Assembly: GCA_019639255.1 (NCBI GenBank)
Contig: JAHBSF010000009.1
Location: 44,927-108,926, forward strand
Origin: Acidobacteriota bacterium
GTDB taxonomy: Bacteria; Acidobacteriota; Blastocatellia; RBC074
DNA: 64,000 bases
Direction: 5' to 3'
Numbering within the stretch: position 1 is the first letter of the stretch; each line of letters begins with the position of its first letter. This document shows positions 10,612 to 19,434 of the stretch, piece by piece. The position numbers and the translations under genes are program-made. The notes below the pieces were generated by a model. The model made no database searches. It saw nothing but the letters and a program-made list of their open reading frames with translations, and was not told the origin of the DNA.

Positions 10612-11868
10612 ACCCTTGACCCGTTCGATTTCAGCTCCGGCCGATCGCAGCTTTTCCTCGATCTGTTCATACCCGCGATCTATGTGGTAAACGCGCTCTA
10701 TCCACGTTTCTCCCTCGGCAACCAGGCCAGCAAGAACGAGCGATGCGGAAGCGCGCAGATCGGAGGCCATAATGCGCGCACCCGTAAGCGGCGCAGGTCC
10801 CGATACGTGAACGCTTGCGCCCGCAACACGCAGGTGCGCGCCCAGGCGCTGCAGTTCGCTTGCGTGCATAAACCTGTTTTCGAAGATAGTCTCCACAATC
10901 TCCGCCTCGCCCTCGGCCTGAGTCATCAGCGCCATATACTGCGCCTGCATATCGGTGGGGAATCCGGGATACACTTCCGTAGTCAACGATTGCGCCCGCA
11001 AGCGATTCCTGCGTCGAACATGCAACCGGTCCGTTGCCGTCTGTTCGATTTCAACGCCGCAGGCGCGCAGCTTCTCTATGACCGCTTCGAGATGCTGAGG
11101 CGCGCAGTCCGTAATCTCAAGTTCCCCGCCCGTTATAGCCGCTGCAACGGCAAGCGTTCCGGTTTCAATACGGTCGGGGATGATGCGGTGTTCGGCTCCG
11201 CCCAGTGCATCCACGCCGTCTACCGTCAGCACAGATGTTCCGATGCCGCCTATGCGCGCGCCCATCTTTACGAGCAACTCTGCAAGGTCGGTCACTTCCG
11301 GTTCACACGCGGCATTGACAAGCACCGTGCGCCCGCGCGCAAGCGCGGCGGCCATCAGAATGTTTTCGGTCCCGGTTACGGTTACTGTGTCGAATACGAT
11401 TTCCGCCCCCCTCAGTCTGTCGCAGGCGGCCGCGACGACGCCGCCGTGAAGTTCTATGCGCGCGCCCATTTTTTCTAGCGCGCCAAGGTGCTGATCTATG
11501 GGGCGCTGGCCGATGGCGCAGCCGCCCGGAAGGCTCACGCGCGCGCGGCCGAAACGCGCTACGAGCGGGCCGAGCGCAAGCACGCTTGCCCGCATGGTTT
11601 TTACGAGTTCGTAGGGCGCTTCTATATTTTCAACCGTGCGGGCGTCGATCCTGTGGGTGCGGAGTTCGGGAACGAGCACGCGTGCGCCGAGGTCTTCGAG
11701 CAGGCGGCGCATCGTAATAAGATCGCGTACGTAGGGTACGTTGTGAAGCGTTACGGTTTCAGTCGTTAAAAGCGTTGCGGCAAGACAGGGGAGCGCCGAG
11801 TTCTTTGCCCCGCTCACACCGACTCCGCCCTTGAGCTTCCTTCCGCCGATTATCCGAAATTGATCCAT
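10600..11868 (-). CDS. murA: UDP-N-acetylglucosamine 1-carboxyvinyltransferase
   Basis: 422 residues, the normal length. It transfers enolpyruvate from PEP to UDP-GlcNAc, the first committed step of peptidoglycan synthesis. The N-terminal GAKNSALP motif carries the substrate-binding Lys-Asn pair. The catalytic loop SLPGGCAIGQRP has Cys at about residue 117, matching the fosfomycin-reactive Cys115 of E. coli. The ATG lies 4 nt after the stop of hemD, so it is the last gene of a hemC-hemD-murA operon. Its final residues (GGRE) and TAA stop are read from the arm of a palindromic repeat, so the natural C-terminus was probably altered by repeat insertion. Confidence 0.97.
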   Translation of the reverse strand: MDQFRIIGGRKLKGGVGVSGAKNSALPCLAATLLTTETVTLHNVPYVRDLITMRRLLEDLGARVLVPELRTHRIDARTVENIEAPYELVKTMRASVLALGPLVARFGRARVSLPGGCAIGQRPIDQHLGALEKMGARIELHGGVVAAACDRLRGAEIVFDTVTVTGTENILMAAALARGRTVLVNAACEPEVTDLAELLVKMGARIGGIGTSVLTVDGVDALGGAEHRIIPDRIETGTLAVAAAITGGELEITDCAPQHLEAVIEKLRACGVEIEQTATDRLHVRRRNRLRAQSLTTEVYPGFPTDMQAQYMALMTQAEGEAEIVETIFENRFMHASELQRLGAHLRVAGASVHVSGPAPLTGARIMASDLRASASLVLAGLVAEGETWIERVYHIDRGYEQIEEKLRSAGAEIERVKGGRE

Positions 11869-11872
11869 TGAT

Positions 11873-12682
11873 TCAGCGTTCTGCTTCTTTCTCTATGATT
11901 GCTACAAGCGATTCGATGCTGTACGGGGCCGGCAGCGCGTCAATCTTCAGTCCGAGCCTGGAGGCCGCCTCAGCCGTTGTGGGGCCGATGCACAGGGCGC
12001 GCAATCGCCCGAGTTCGGAAGCGAGATCATTGACGCCCAGCAATCGGGCCAGATTGTTTACCGCAGATGGGCTTGCGAACAGAATATATCCCTGCTGCGA
12101 AGGTTCGAGATCTATCAGCAAATCTTCGCGGCCTGTTTCAGGCATGACGTTGCTGTACGCATCTACAATTTCAACCTGCGCCCCAAACCGATTGAGTGCA
12201 GGACGAATTACATCGCGTGTGATGCTGGAAGCAGGCAAAAGCACGCGCACTCCGCACATCTCCTCAGGATTGGTGTATTGTTCAATGAATGCATCGACGA
12301 GCGATTCGGCCGTATACATTGCAGGCATCATCGTGACTTTCAAGCCCCGGCGTTCAAGCGCCCGGCCAGTTTTCGGCCCTACGGCGGCGATTCGAGGACG
12401 AGCGAGCATTTGACGATCGCCGCCCATTTGATCAAACCGTTTCAAAAAGAATTCAACCGCGTGTGCGCTTGCAAAGATCAGCCAGTCGAATGTTTCAATT
12501 CGACTGATTGCGCTGTCGAGCGGCCCGAAGTCCGAGGGCGGACCGATTTCTATGAGAGGCAATACCCGTACTTCAGCCCCCAGCACGGATAATTCTTCGG
12601 CAAGCGGCAGGGCCTGCTCCCGCGCTCTCGTGATGATGATTCGCGTACCCGCAAGGCGCTGTGTTTTTTCAGGAAGCGCCAT
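11873..12682 (-). CDS. hemD: Uroporphyrinogen-III synthase
   Basis: 269 residues from an ATG at 12682 with GCGAGG a few bases upstream; it overlaps the end of hemC by 14 nt. HemD sequences are poorly conserved. The call rests on the N-terminal [13 protein letters not shown] motif, the bilobed pattern with [13 protein letters not shown] near the C-terminus (the IAVGPKTA-type motif also occurs mid-protein), length and position directly after hemC. It closes hydroxymethylbilane with inversion of ring D to give uroporphyrinogen III, the branch point to heme and corrinoids. Confidence 0.93.
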   Translation of the reverse strand: MALPEKTQRLAGTRIIITRAREQALPLAEELSVLGAEVRVLPLIEIGPPSDFGPLDSAISRIETFDWLIFASAHAVEFFLKRFDQMGGDRQMLARPRIAAVGPKTGRALERRGLKVTMMPAMYTAESLVDAFIEQYTNPEEMCGVRVLLPASSITRDVIRPALNRFGAQVEIVDAYSNVMPETGREDLLIDLEPSQQGYILFASPSAVNNLARLLGVNDLASELGRLRALCIGPTTAEAASRLGLKIDALPAPYSIESLVAIIEKEAER

Positions 12683-13610
12683 GGAAGCCTCGCAGAAGTT
12701 CATCCGCGCCTGCACCCTTCAGGCGTTCGGCCATTGCCTCGCCAAGAGCTACGGCCTCGGATGGCGAGCCCACCATACGATCGCGTATGAGTCTTTCTCC
12801 GTTCAATTCAGCAACCAGGGCTTCGAGCATCAATTTGCCGTCTGCAATTCGAGCGTGCGCCGCTATGGGCACTGCGCACCCGCCGCCAAGAGCGCGCAGC
12901 ACGGCGCGCTCGGCTTCGGCAGCCGTGCGAGTCGCAGCGTCATTCAATGCGGCAAGCGCATCGTTTACCCGTATATCATCCGTGCGCGCCTCGATGCCGA
13001 GCGCGCCCTGACCTACTGCTGGAAGCATATCGTCGATCGAAAGTCTGGCCGTTATGCGATCGCTCAATCCGAGCCTGACGAGTCCGGCCGATGCAAGCAG
13101 TATGGCGTCGTACAGACCGTCGTCGAGTTTTCGCAACCGGGTATCGACGTTGCCGCGCAGGTCTTCGATTTTCAGGTCGCGCCGGAGGCGGCGAAGCTGG
13201 GCGGCGCGGCGCAGGCTGCTTGTGCCCACTACAGCGCCCTCGCGCAACCCTGCAATCGTTTCGACATTACCTTTATGTTCTGTTGCGACGATCATTGCAT
13301 CGCGCACGTCTTCGCGCTCGGTAACGGCGGCGAGATGCAATCCACGGGGCAGGGTCGTGGGCAGGTCTTTCAGGCTGTGAACCGCAAGGTCTATGCGCCG
13401 GTCAATCAGCGCGTCTTCCAGCTCCTTGGTGAATACGCCCTTGCCGCCTATCTGCGCAAGCGATGCGGATTGAATCCTGTCGCCGGTGGTTTTGATTATT
13501 TCGATAGCGACGGTCAAACCGGGATGAAGCGTTTCGAGCCGCGATTTGATCCATCGCGACTGCCAGAGTGCGAGCGCGCTTCCGCGCGAACCTATTACAA
13601 GCGTTTGCAT
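12669..13610 (-). CDS. hemC: Porphobilinogen deaminase (hydroxymethylbilane synthase)
   Basis: 313 residues from the ATG at 13610, which starts [17 protein letters not shown] as expected for the family; an in-frame ATG at 13649 would add 13 residues. It polymerises four porphobilinogens into hydroxymethylbilane. Conserved motifs: [30 protein letters not shown], and the dipyrromethane cofactor Cys in [11 protein letters not shown] (about residue 245). It is the first gene of the minus-strand operon hemC-hemD-murA. Confidence 0.96.
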   Translation of the reverse strand: MQTLVIGSRGSALALWQSRWIKSRLETLHPGLTVAIEIIKTTGDRIQSASLAQIGGKGVFTKELEDALIDRRIDLAVHSLKDLPTTLPRGLHLAAVTEREDVRDAMIVATEHKGNVETIAGLREGAVVGTSSLRRAAQLRRLRRDLKIEDLRGNVDTRLRKLDDGLYDAILLASAGLVRLGLSDRITARLSIDDMLPAVGQGALGIEARTDDIRVNDALAALNDAATRTAAEAERAVLRALGGGCAVPIAAHARIADGKLMLEALVAELNGERLIRDRMVGSPSEAVALGEAMAERLKGAGADELLRGFHGAS

Positions 13611-13713
13611 AACTGTGATCTCGATTTCGGAGCTTATCTTTTCCTGCAAACAAGCGCAATCCGCGTTGTCGGGCGCATACAGATCCGCTAAGATGCGGCT
13701 TCGCCATGGAGCG

Positions 13714-13829
13714 GAAGAAAGATAACTGAATAAACGGAAAAATGAACTTTATCGATGGAAAGAAGCACGGGCCGTTTTTCTTTCCGTCATTTCCGTTTCC
13801 TTTTCCGTTTGTTCAGTCATCATTCTTCC
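13714..13829. repeat. ACGRAA palindrome family, copy 3 (degraded, divergent genes)
   Basis: The left arm opens GAAGAAAGATAACTGAATAAACGG and the right arm closes with CCGTTTGTTCAGTCATCATTCTTC. The inner part is diverged, with shared CTTTCCGT/ATGGAAAG segments. It sits between the divergent hemC and moxR genes, so here it cannot serve as a terminator of either. Confidence 0.75.
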
Positions 13830-13862
13830 CGCTTCCGTTATCCACTCAGCATTGACGCTCAC

Positions 13863-14816
13863 ATGTCCAATCTCGTACATCAGGTCGCCGAACATCTGCG
13901 CGCACAAATTCACCGCGTAATCGTAGGGCAGGATGCAATCATCGATCAGATGCTGATTTGCCTGTTTGCAGACGGCCATGCGCTTGTGGAGGGCGTGCCG
14001 GGAACGGCCAAAACCCTTCTGGTCAAAACTCTCGCGCGCACGATCGGAGTGGGCTTCAACCGCATACAGTTCACACCCGACCTGATGCCGTCCGACATAA
14101 CGGGCACCAACATCTTCAATATCAGCACCGCACAGTTCACTCTGCGCTACGGCCCCGTATTCACCGACATTCTGCTGGCGGACGAAATCAATCGTACACC
14201 GCCAAAGACGCAGGCCGCTCTGCTCGAAGCCATGGAAGAACGGCAGGTGACGATAGACGGCGAATGCTACGCGCTGTCGCCCTACTTCCTCGTACTCGCT
14301 ACGGAAAACCCCATAGAGTACGAGGGAACCTACCCCCTTCCCGAAGCGCAGCTCGACCGCTTCCTGCTGAAAATCATCATCTCGTATCCGGACGTGGAAG
14401 AAGAGCGCGAAGTGATCGCCAACTGGCAGGCGGGATTCAACGCTCGACGCCTTGACGAAGTCGGGATTGAAACGCTTTCCGATCCCGGGATGATTCATCG
14501 GTGCCGGGAGCAGGTGCGCGGCATCGTAGTAGAGCCGAGCGTTCAGCATTATCTCGTGGAACTCGTGCGGCGCACCCGCGAACACGCAAGTTTATTGTGG
14601 GGAGCAAGCCCGCGCGCAGGCGTTTCATTGCTGCTTGCGTGCAAGGCGCTGGCCGCAATGCGCGAGCGGGATTTTGTAAAACCGGAAGACATACAGGATG
14701 TAATCCATCCCGCGCTGCGCCACCGGCTGCTGCTGCGTTCGGAAGCCGAACTGGACGGACTGACTGCGGATCTGGTTCTGGATGAAATAGTCGCCGCCGT
14801 CGAAGTTCCCCGGTAA
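13863..14816 (+). CDS. MoxR-type AAA+ ATPase
   Basis: 317 residues from the ATG at 13863 ([12 protein letters not shown]), the normal start for the family. The frame is open 36 codons further up to 13755, but that stretch is translated from the palindromic repeat and is unlikely to be used. Walker A is GVPGTAKT (about residues 44-51), Walker B ILLADEIN, and the sensor region is [10 protein letters not shown]. MoxR ATPases act as chaperone-like partners of VWA or DUF58 proteins, and a DUF58 gene follows 28 nt downstream. Target unknown; no transglutaminase partner follows. Confidence 0.93.
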   Translation: MSNLVHQVAEHLRAQIHRVIVGQDAIIDQMLICLFADGHALVEGVPGTAKTLLVKTLARTIGVGFNRIQFTPDLMPSDITGTNIFNISTAQFTLRYGPVFTDILLADEINRTPPKTQAALLEAMEERQVTIDGECYALSPYFLVLATENPIEYEGTYPLPEAQLDRFLLKIIISYPDVEEEREVIANWQAGFNARRLDEVGIETLSDPGMIHRCREQVRGIVVEPSVQHYLVELVRRTREHASLLWGASPRAGVSLLLACKALAAMRERDFVKPEDIQDVIHPALRHRLLLRSEAELDGLTADLVLDEIVAAVEVPR

Positions 14817-14844
14817 CATTGTTTCTCGACAAACAGGGTGTTCA

Positions 14845-16155
14845 ATGATCTTTACGCGCCGATTTTACCTGCTGCTTGCGCTCGGCGTACCGGCGCTTGT
14901 ACTGCTGTGGTCGTGGGCGCCCTCGCGATGGATTGTAGCAGCGTGGAATCTGGCGGTGCTTGCCGCAGCGGTAATCGATTGGAAGAGAATGGAATCCGCA
15001 CAAGACCTCGGAATCGTCAGGCGATTGCCGCGACGCTTGATGATCAACGCGGAAAATGAGGTCGAGATCCTGGTCGGGCACAGGCCGAAGCGCAGATTCA
15101 TACTGACGATCATGGATGAATTCCCGCCGGAACTTGAGTTGCGCGGACGGCGAATACTCGAGGTTGCACCGCAGAAAGCGGGCGCAAGCGCAAGTTACCG
15201 GCTGTTTGCCGGAACGCGCGGCGACTTTCACTTCGGCGATATCGTCGTCAGGTGGCCCGGCAGGTGGGGACTTGCAATCAGGCAGGCGCGGGTATGCGCT
15301 TCGACGGAAGTAAAGGTTTATCCGAACATTCACGACGCGAAGAAACACGAACTGTTTGCACAGCGCAACCGGCAGTTGATCACGGGGCTGCGCCGCTCGC
15401 GCGTGCGCGGACAGGGGAAAGAATTCGAAAGCCTGCGCGAGTATGTGCGCGGCGACGAGTTGAGGCACGTATCGTGGACGGCAACAGCCCGGCGGGGCCG
15501 GTTGATGTCGAAGCAGTATCAGATCGAGCGGAACCAGAACCTCGTACTGATGATCGATGCCGGGCGATTGATGACCTCGCGAATAGGAGAATTCTCGAAG
15601 CTCGATCACGCAATTCAGGCGGCACTCGCGATGGGTTACGTAGCCCTGCACGGCGGCGACAACATAGGGTTGCTGGTGTTTGCCCGCGAAGTGCTTGCCT
15701 TTCTGCCGCCGCAGCGCGGGCAGGCGCAGATGCGGAAAATGCTCGACTCGCTCTACAACATCAAACCCCGAATGATCGAACCGTCCTACGCCAGAGCCTT
15801 TGAGAGCCTCTCGCGCCACTGCAAACGCCGCTCGCTGCTCGTGATTCTTACGGACCTTGTAGATGCCGACGCTTCATCGGAGCTGCTTGCGCATACGGCG
15901 ACGCTGCTGCCCCGGCACCTGCCGCTGATCGTCGCCATCGGCGACAACGATCTGCGCTCGATGGCGACGGCCATCCCTCGCGAGGTCGGCGAAGTCTACC
16001 GCCAAAGCGTTGCGGAAGAAATGCTGCGGCAGCGCGAAGAAGCGCTTGCACGCATCACCGAACTCGGGGGGCTTGCACTCGACGCGCCTGCGGGCGAACT
16101 TTCAATCCAGTTGATCAACAAGTATCTCGAAGTAAAGGCCCGCGGCCTGCTCTGA
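14845..16155 (+). CDS. DUF58 (VWA-like) protein, partner of the MoxR ATPase
   Basis: 436 residues. Two N-terminal hydrophobic segments (about residues 7-22 and 28-46) should anchor it in the membrane. The DUF58 signature [22 protein letters not shown] is present (about residues 190-215), followed by a VWA-like fold ([20 protein letters not shown]). It lies directly downstream of moxR, the standard pair in many bacteria, where the two are linked to assembly of membrane or surface complexes. The exact process here is not shown by the sequence. Confidence 0.92.
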   Translation: MIFTRRFYLLLALGVPALVLLWSWAPSRWIVAAWNLAVLAAAVIDWKRMESAQDLGIVRRLPRRLMINAENEVEILVGHRPKRRFILTIMDEFPPELELRGRRILEVAPQKAGASASYRLFAGTRGDFHFGDIVVRWPGRWGLAIRQARVCASTEVKVYPNIHDAKKHELFAQRNRQLITGLRRSRVRGQGKEFESLREYVRGDELRHVSWTATARRGRLMSKQYQIERNQNLVLMIDAGRLMTSRIGEFSKLDHAIQAALAMGYVALHGGDNIGLLVFAREVLAFLPPQRGQAQMRKMLDSLYNIKPRMIEPSYARAFESLSRHCKRRSLLVILTDLVDADASSELLAHTATLLPRHLPLIVAIGDNDLRSMATAIPREVGEVYRQSVAEEMLRQREEALARITELGGLALDAPAGELSIQLINKYLEVKARGLL

Positions 16156-16180
16156 TCCATAGCCATTGACCTCGACCTGC

Positions 16181-16252
16181 AAGAGAACAAACGGGACAGA
16201 TTGCGTCCCTCCGTTCGTTTCGTTTATTCCGACTGTTCCGTATTCTCTCTTA
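16181..16252. repeat. ACGRAA palindrome family, copy 4 (short)
   Basis: The left arm is reduced to AAGAGAACAAACGGGAC. The right arm, CCGTTCGTTTCGTTTATTCC...TTCCGTATTCTCTCTT, is well preserved. It follows the DUF58 gene. Confidence 0.7.
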
Positions 16253-16269
16253 CAGCAGTTTCGGGTTCA

Positions 16270-16523
16270 GTGTTCAGTACTCTGCCAATCAAGTTCTTTG
16301 AGTTTTTCAGCCGCGGAGCGGCGAAAGATCTGTAGCCCAGGGCGGCGAGCCCTGGGGGAGTGTAGAGAAGCGGCGCCAGCCCCGGAGGGGCGGAAGATCT
16401 TTCGCCCTTTCAGGGCTTGGGCGTTTTGTTTCTGCTGACCTGGCGCTCACGCACCAGGCTACAGATCTATCGCCGCTCCGCGGCTGAAAAACTCAAAAAC
16501 TTTGTTTACAGAGTACCGAACAC
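16270..16523. repeat. 254-bp inverted-repeat (MITE-like) element, copy 1
   Basis: The ends GTGTTCAGTACTCTG and the complement of CAGAGTACCGAACAC match with one mismatch. The similarity continues inward through AAAGATCTGTAGCC, forming about 60-bp imperfect arms around a centre with its own small hairpins. It contains no coding capacity. A second, partly truncated copy lies at 47640-47868. The sub-terminal blocks (CGCCCTTTCAGGGC, CCCAGG..GGGCTACAG) are shared by both copies. Confidence 0.85.
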
Positions 16524-16549
16524 CAAAATCGAAACCGCTGCAATATTTC

Positions 16550-16577
16550 TTGACATCCTGACGTAAATCGATAGAAT
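16550..16577 (+). promoter_or_regulatory. Strong sigma70 promoter
   Basis: TTGACA (16550-16555) and TAGAAT (16572-16577) are separated by 16 nt. Predicted transcription starts near 16581-16585, exactly where the GCGGACTC closing stem of the candidate RNA begins. It would drive that RNA and/or the dsbA-like operon at 16811. Confidence 0.65.
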
Positions 16578-16580
16578 GCC

Positions 16581-16788
16581 GCGGACTCAGCACGGTCAGG
16601 ACGCATAACCTCAGCAAACCGTCGGCGCGAGGCGTTCGCGGCGATCTTCTTTCACCGATTCCTCCGCTTGATGCACCGGGTGAGGTGACTACGCCTGAAC
16701 TCCGTCCGGCGCACGGGCCGCCTCCGCGCCGCGCCTGCGGGTTAACAGCCGCACCATCCGCGCGTGGAACGTGAGCGAGAGAATCCGC
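16581..16788 (+). ncRNA. Candidate structured RNA (6S-like rod or long structured leader)
   Basis: About 208 nt between a strong promoter and the next gene. The 5' end GCGGACTC can pair with the 3' end GAGAATCCGC. Inside, CGGCGCGAGGCG (16623-16634) pairs with CGCCTCCGCGCCG (16719-16731) over 12 bp with one bulged base, and AACC/GGTT segments can join between these stems. A long closed rod of about 200 nt with its own promoter is the layout of 6S RNA, but no diagnostic 6S sequence was recognised and no clear terminator follows. It may instead be the 5' leader of the dsbA-like operon. Confidence 0.4.
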
Positions 16789-16810
16789 TAAGTGCGGCAG
16801 GAGCTTGTCG

Positions 16811-17839
16811 ATGAAACTATTCCTGCACTTGCTGTGTGCAATGCTATGGCTGGGCGTGCGGCCCTCCTCCGTTGGGGCGCAACCCGCAGACGATCCTGTT
16901 GTGGCGACGGTCAACGAAACGCGCAAGATCCGCCTGCGCGAGGTAGACCGGGAGACGGGCGGAGAAATTCAAAAATACGAACAACAGATATTCAGGCTGC
17001 GCCGGCGTGCGGTTGAAAACCTCATAGACCGGGCAATTCTCGAAGACGAGGCGGCGCGCCTCGGCATCGACGCCGGTGAACTCATACGCCGGTTGCTGCC
17101 TACGGAAATAACCGTGGATTCGAAGCAACTGGAAAAAGCTCAGGCGGAGTACCTTCCGGCGCTGCGCCATATGGGAGAAGTAGAGGCGCGTTTGCGCGTT
17201 CGCCTGGATCTCGAAACCTATGAGCGCATCGCAAGATTCAAGGCGGCGATCGATGATCTTCGCAAGCGCGCCGAAATCCGTATTCACTTGCCCGAACCGC
17301 CCGCGCCGCGCCTGAATGCGGCCGAAACGGGGCCCGCGCTCGGCCCCGCAGCGGCGAACGTGCAACTGATCGTGTACTCCGATTATCAGTGCCCGTATTG
17401 CCGCAGCAGCGCCGGATGGGCGCGCCGCATAGCCGCAGCGTATCCGGGCCGCGTACGTGTGGTACTGAAACACTTCCCGCTTCAGATTCATCCGCAGGCG
17501 TTTCTGGCTGCACGGGCCGCCAACTGCGCCGACCGGCAAGGCCGGTTCTGGGAATACCACGAACGGCTCTTTGCAGTAAACGATCTTTCCGAACCGATGC
17601 TTTTGAGATATGCGGTTGACCTGGGAATGGATGAACTGGACTTCGAGCAATGCCTGGAATCCGATGCAAGCCGCGACGCCGTGCTGGCCGACATTCAGGA
17701 AGCCCGCAGTTTCAGCCTACCCGGAACTCCCTCATACATTCTCAACGGCAAACAGATTTCCATACAAACCTTCGACCAACTCAACAGGGCCGTCGAGCGA
17801 GAAATCGCCGGCGCCGCGAAAGGAGGCATCTCACAATGA
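16811..17839 (+). CDS. Exported DsbA/thioredoxin-fold oxidoreductase with CPYC active site
   Basis: 342 residues from the ATG at 16811, preceded by AGGAG at 7 nt. A signal peptide (about residues 1-25) ends in SVGAQ. Residues about 30-160 are helical and charged, resembling the N-terminal part of SurA-type or thioredoxin_4 proteins. The thioredoxin fold (about 175-330) has the redox motif C194-PY-C197 (SDYQCPYCRSS) and a cis-proline region SLPGTPSYILNG. CPYC is common in DsbA-like and DsbG-like periplasmic enzymes that form or rearrange disulfides. Its stop overlaps the start of the next gene (ATGA), which encodes a cysteine-rich secreted protein, so that protein is the obvious substrate candidate (inference). 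Confidence 0.92.
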   Translation: MKLFLHLLCAMLWLGVRPSSVGAQPADDPVVATVNETRKIRLREVDRETGGEIQKYEQQIFRLRRRAVENLIDRAILEDEAARLGIDAGELIRRLLPTEITVDSKQLEKAQAEYLPALRHMGEVEARLRVRLDLETYERIARFKAAIDDLRKRAEIRIHLPEPPAPRLNAAETGPALGPAAANVQLIVYSDYQCPYCRSSAGWARRIAAAYPGRVRVVLKHFPLQIHPQAFLAARAANCADRQGRFWEYHERLFAVNDLSEPMLLRYAVDLGMDELDFEQCLESDASRDAVLADIQEARSFSLPGTPSYILNGKQISIQTFDQLNRAVEREIAGAAKGGISQ

Positions 17840-19317
17840 AAAGAATTAACCTATTCGGCTGCGCATTTGCCGCATTGACCCTGCTGTGGGCTGCTGCCAC
17901 GGTCGCCTCCGCCCAAGGCCCGGAGGAAGAACGAATGGTGCGGCTCGCTTACATGAAGCTGATGTACTATCAGAGCATCGGTCTGGGAAACCGTTTTGAA
18001 ACCGAGAAACGCTCACCGAAACCCGACGATCTGCTGCGCTTCCGCATCGGCAATATGAAAACCGGAATGATCGACGAGATCATAAACCGGCCTTACGGCG
18101 AACTCGTTACGCGCGGTCTCGGCGACGTTATTCAGATCGCCCCCGTGATTACGTGGTGGCGCGAGGGCGGCGCCGAGTACGTATCTTACCGCGCAAACTG
18201 GGGCGTCGGCCACTACACATCAATGGAGGACTGGCAGCGAACGCCGCTTCGCGAGGTGCTGCGCGCCGTGGGATCCGAGATAGGCGAGGCTGTGAAGTAT
18301 ACTTCCTACGAAGTGCGCGTGCGCTTTGAGGGCAAGGAGCGTACTTACCGCGCGCTGGCCCTGTTCCCGCGCCGCCCGCTTGCCACCGACGCGCAGACTC
18401 CCGTAATACTCGATATGATCACGGCGGGCGGAACGATGATGACGAAAATCTACAACGAAACCCGCCCGCCGGTTTACGCCCGGATGAAGCAGCCCGAAGA
18501 GCCGGACCCGGAGCGTCCCGATTCGCCCGACACTCCCATAAAGAACGCCGAGCGGCGGGCGATAGAGGCCGAAGAAAAGGCCGTCTCGCCGTTCGTTCCG
18601 GTAAATCTCAGGGTCGAGAATCCTGAGCAGTTGAAGAGCGGCTGGCTCGATGCGCCGCAAAATTCCAGAACCCGCAGCGCACGCTCTACCAACGATACGC
18701 GACTCGGAGGTTGCGGTGCGGGCGAAGCCCTGTGCTGCAATTACGATTCGGGCCAGTGCTGCTGGAACCCGGGCTATTACTGGAATCCGGGATTCTTCCC
18801 TACCTGCCGCTATGAAAGCAGCGGCGGCGTTCCGGGCAGCGGCGGGGGCGGTGGGGGCGGCGAGATTTCGAGCGCGCCGCGATGCGAGTATCGCGAAGTT
18901 CTCGGCCCGACGCGCACCGGTCCCGGCCCCGACGACCAGTACCACATCTTCGGTTATCACCAGATCACGAGCACCTTGACGCCCGTGTGCCGATACTATT
19001 CCGACTGCGAGGTGGACTGTTCACATCTTGTAGACGGAGTGAGTGCGTGGGACTGGGGGCTGGTTTACTCGGCAATGTCGCACAGCATCAACTATCAGGT
19101 GCTGAGCCCGAAAGTCGGCGTAGCGAACGGAACTTTGAGCGCGCCTACGTGCAAGGCCGCCGTGGGCGGCGGGGTGCGAACCTGCCTGTTCGGAAGCTGC
19201 GGGTTGACTATCTCGCTGGACCTTTCACCGTTCAAGGTGGAAATTTCGGAGGGCGCAATCTGGACTTACCTGAATTCGAGCGAGTGGACCTGCGCCACCG
19301 CAACACGCATAAACTGA
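17836..19317 (+). CDS. Cysteine-rich secreted protein of unknown function
   Basis: 493 residues. The start is fixed by AGGAGG at 17821-17826 and an ATGA overlap with the preceding gene. Signal peptide: about residues 1-27, ending in VASAQ. The N-terminal half (about 30-270) has no Cys and is mixed alpha/beta; a Pro/Glu/Asp-rich linker (about 215-250) follows. The C-terminal part has 14 Cys, including GGCGAGEALCC, GQCC and a Gly run next to SSAPRC; an even number fits disulfide pairing. No known family was recognised. Translational coupling to a DsbA-like oxidoreductase suggests that enzyme folds this protein. It ends at the edge of a palindromic repeat. Confidence 0.85.
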   Translation: MKRINLFGCAFAALTLLWAAATVASAQGPEEERMVRLAYMKLMYYQSIGLGNRFETEKRSPKPDDLLRFRIGNMKTGMIDEIINRPYGELVTRGLGDVIQIAPVITWWREGGAEYVSYRANWGVGHYTSMEDWQRTPLREVLRAVGSEIGEAVKYTSYEVRVRFEGKERTYRALALFPRRPLATDAQTPVILDMITAGGTMMTKIYNETRPPVYARMKQPEEPDPERPDSPDTPIKNAERRAIEAEEKAVSPFVPVNLRVENPEQLKSGWLDAPQNSRTRSARSTNDTRLGGCGAGEALCCNYDSGQCCWNPGYYWNPGFFPTCRYESSGGVPGSGGGGGGGEISSAPRCEYREVLGPTRTGPGPDDQYHIFGYHQITSTLTPVCRYYSDCEVDCSHLVDGVSAWDWGLVYSAMSHSINYQVLSPKVGVANGTLSAPTCKAAVGGGVRTCLFGSCGLTISLDLSPFKVEISEGAIWTYLNSSEWTCATATRIN

Positions 19318-19434
19318 AAACAGGGAAGAGAGATGACGGAACAAACGAAAATAGACGAAACATACGGAATCTACCAAGCCTTTCCGTTTGTTCCGTCTCA
19401 TTTCGTTTGTTCCGTCATCTCTCTTCCCTGTTTT
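19317..19434. repeat. ACGRAA palindrome family, copy 5 (convergent genes)
   Basis: The outer 34 bp of the arms are perfectly complementary and extend into flanking AAAACAGGG/CCCTGTTTT. The inner part is less exact. It touches the stop of the cysteine-rich protein gene, and its other arm encodes the last residues and TGA stop of the carboxypeptidase gene. Confidence 0.9.

Noticed and set aside
13755..13862. 36-codon N-terminal extension of the MoxR ATPase
   Set aside because: It is encoded by the palindromic repeat, and the family-typical N-terminus starts at 13863. It is noted as another case where the repeat gives a charged-then-hydrophobic peptide.
16270..16523. Spurious coding frames through the inverted-repeat element
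   Set aside because: Short frames in both copies are by-products of the palindromic GC-rich sequence and lack starts with ribosome binding sites.
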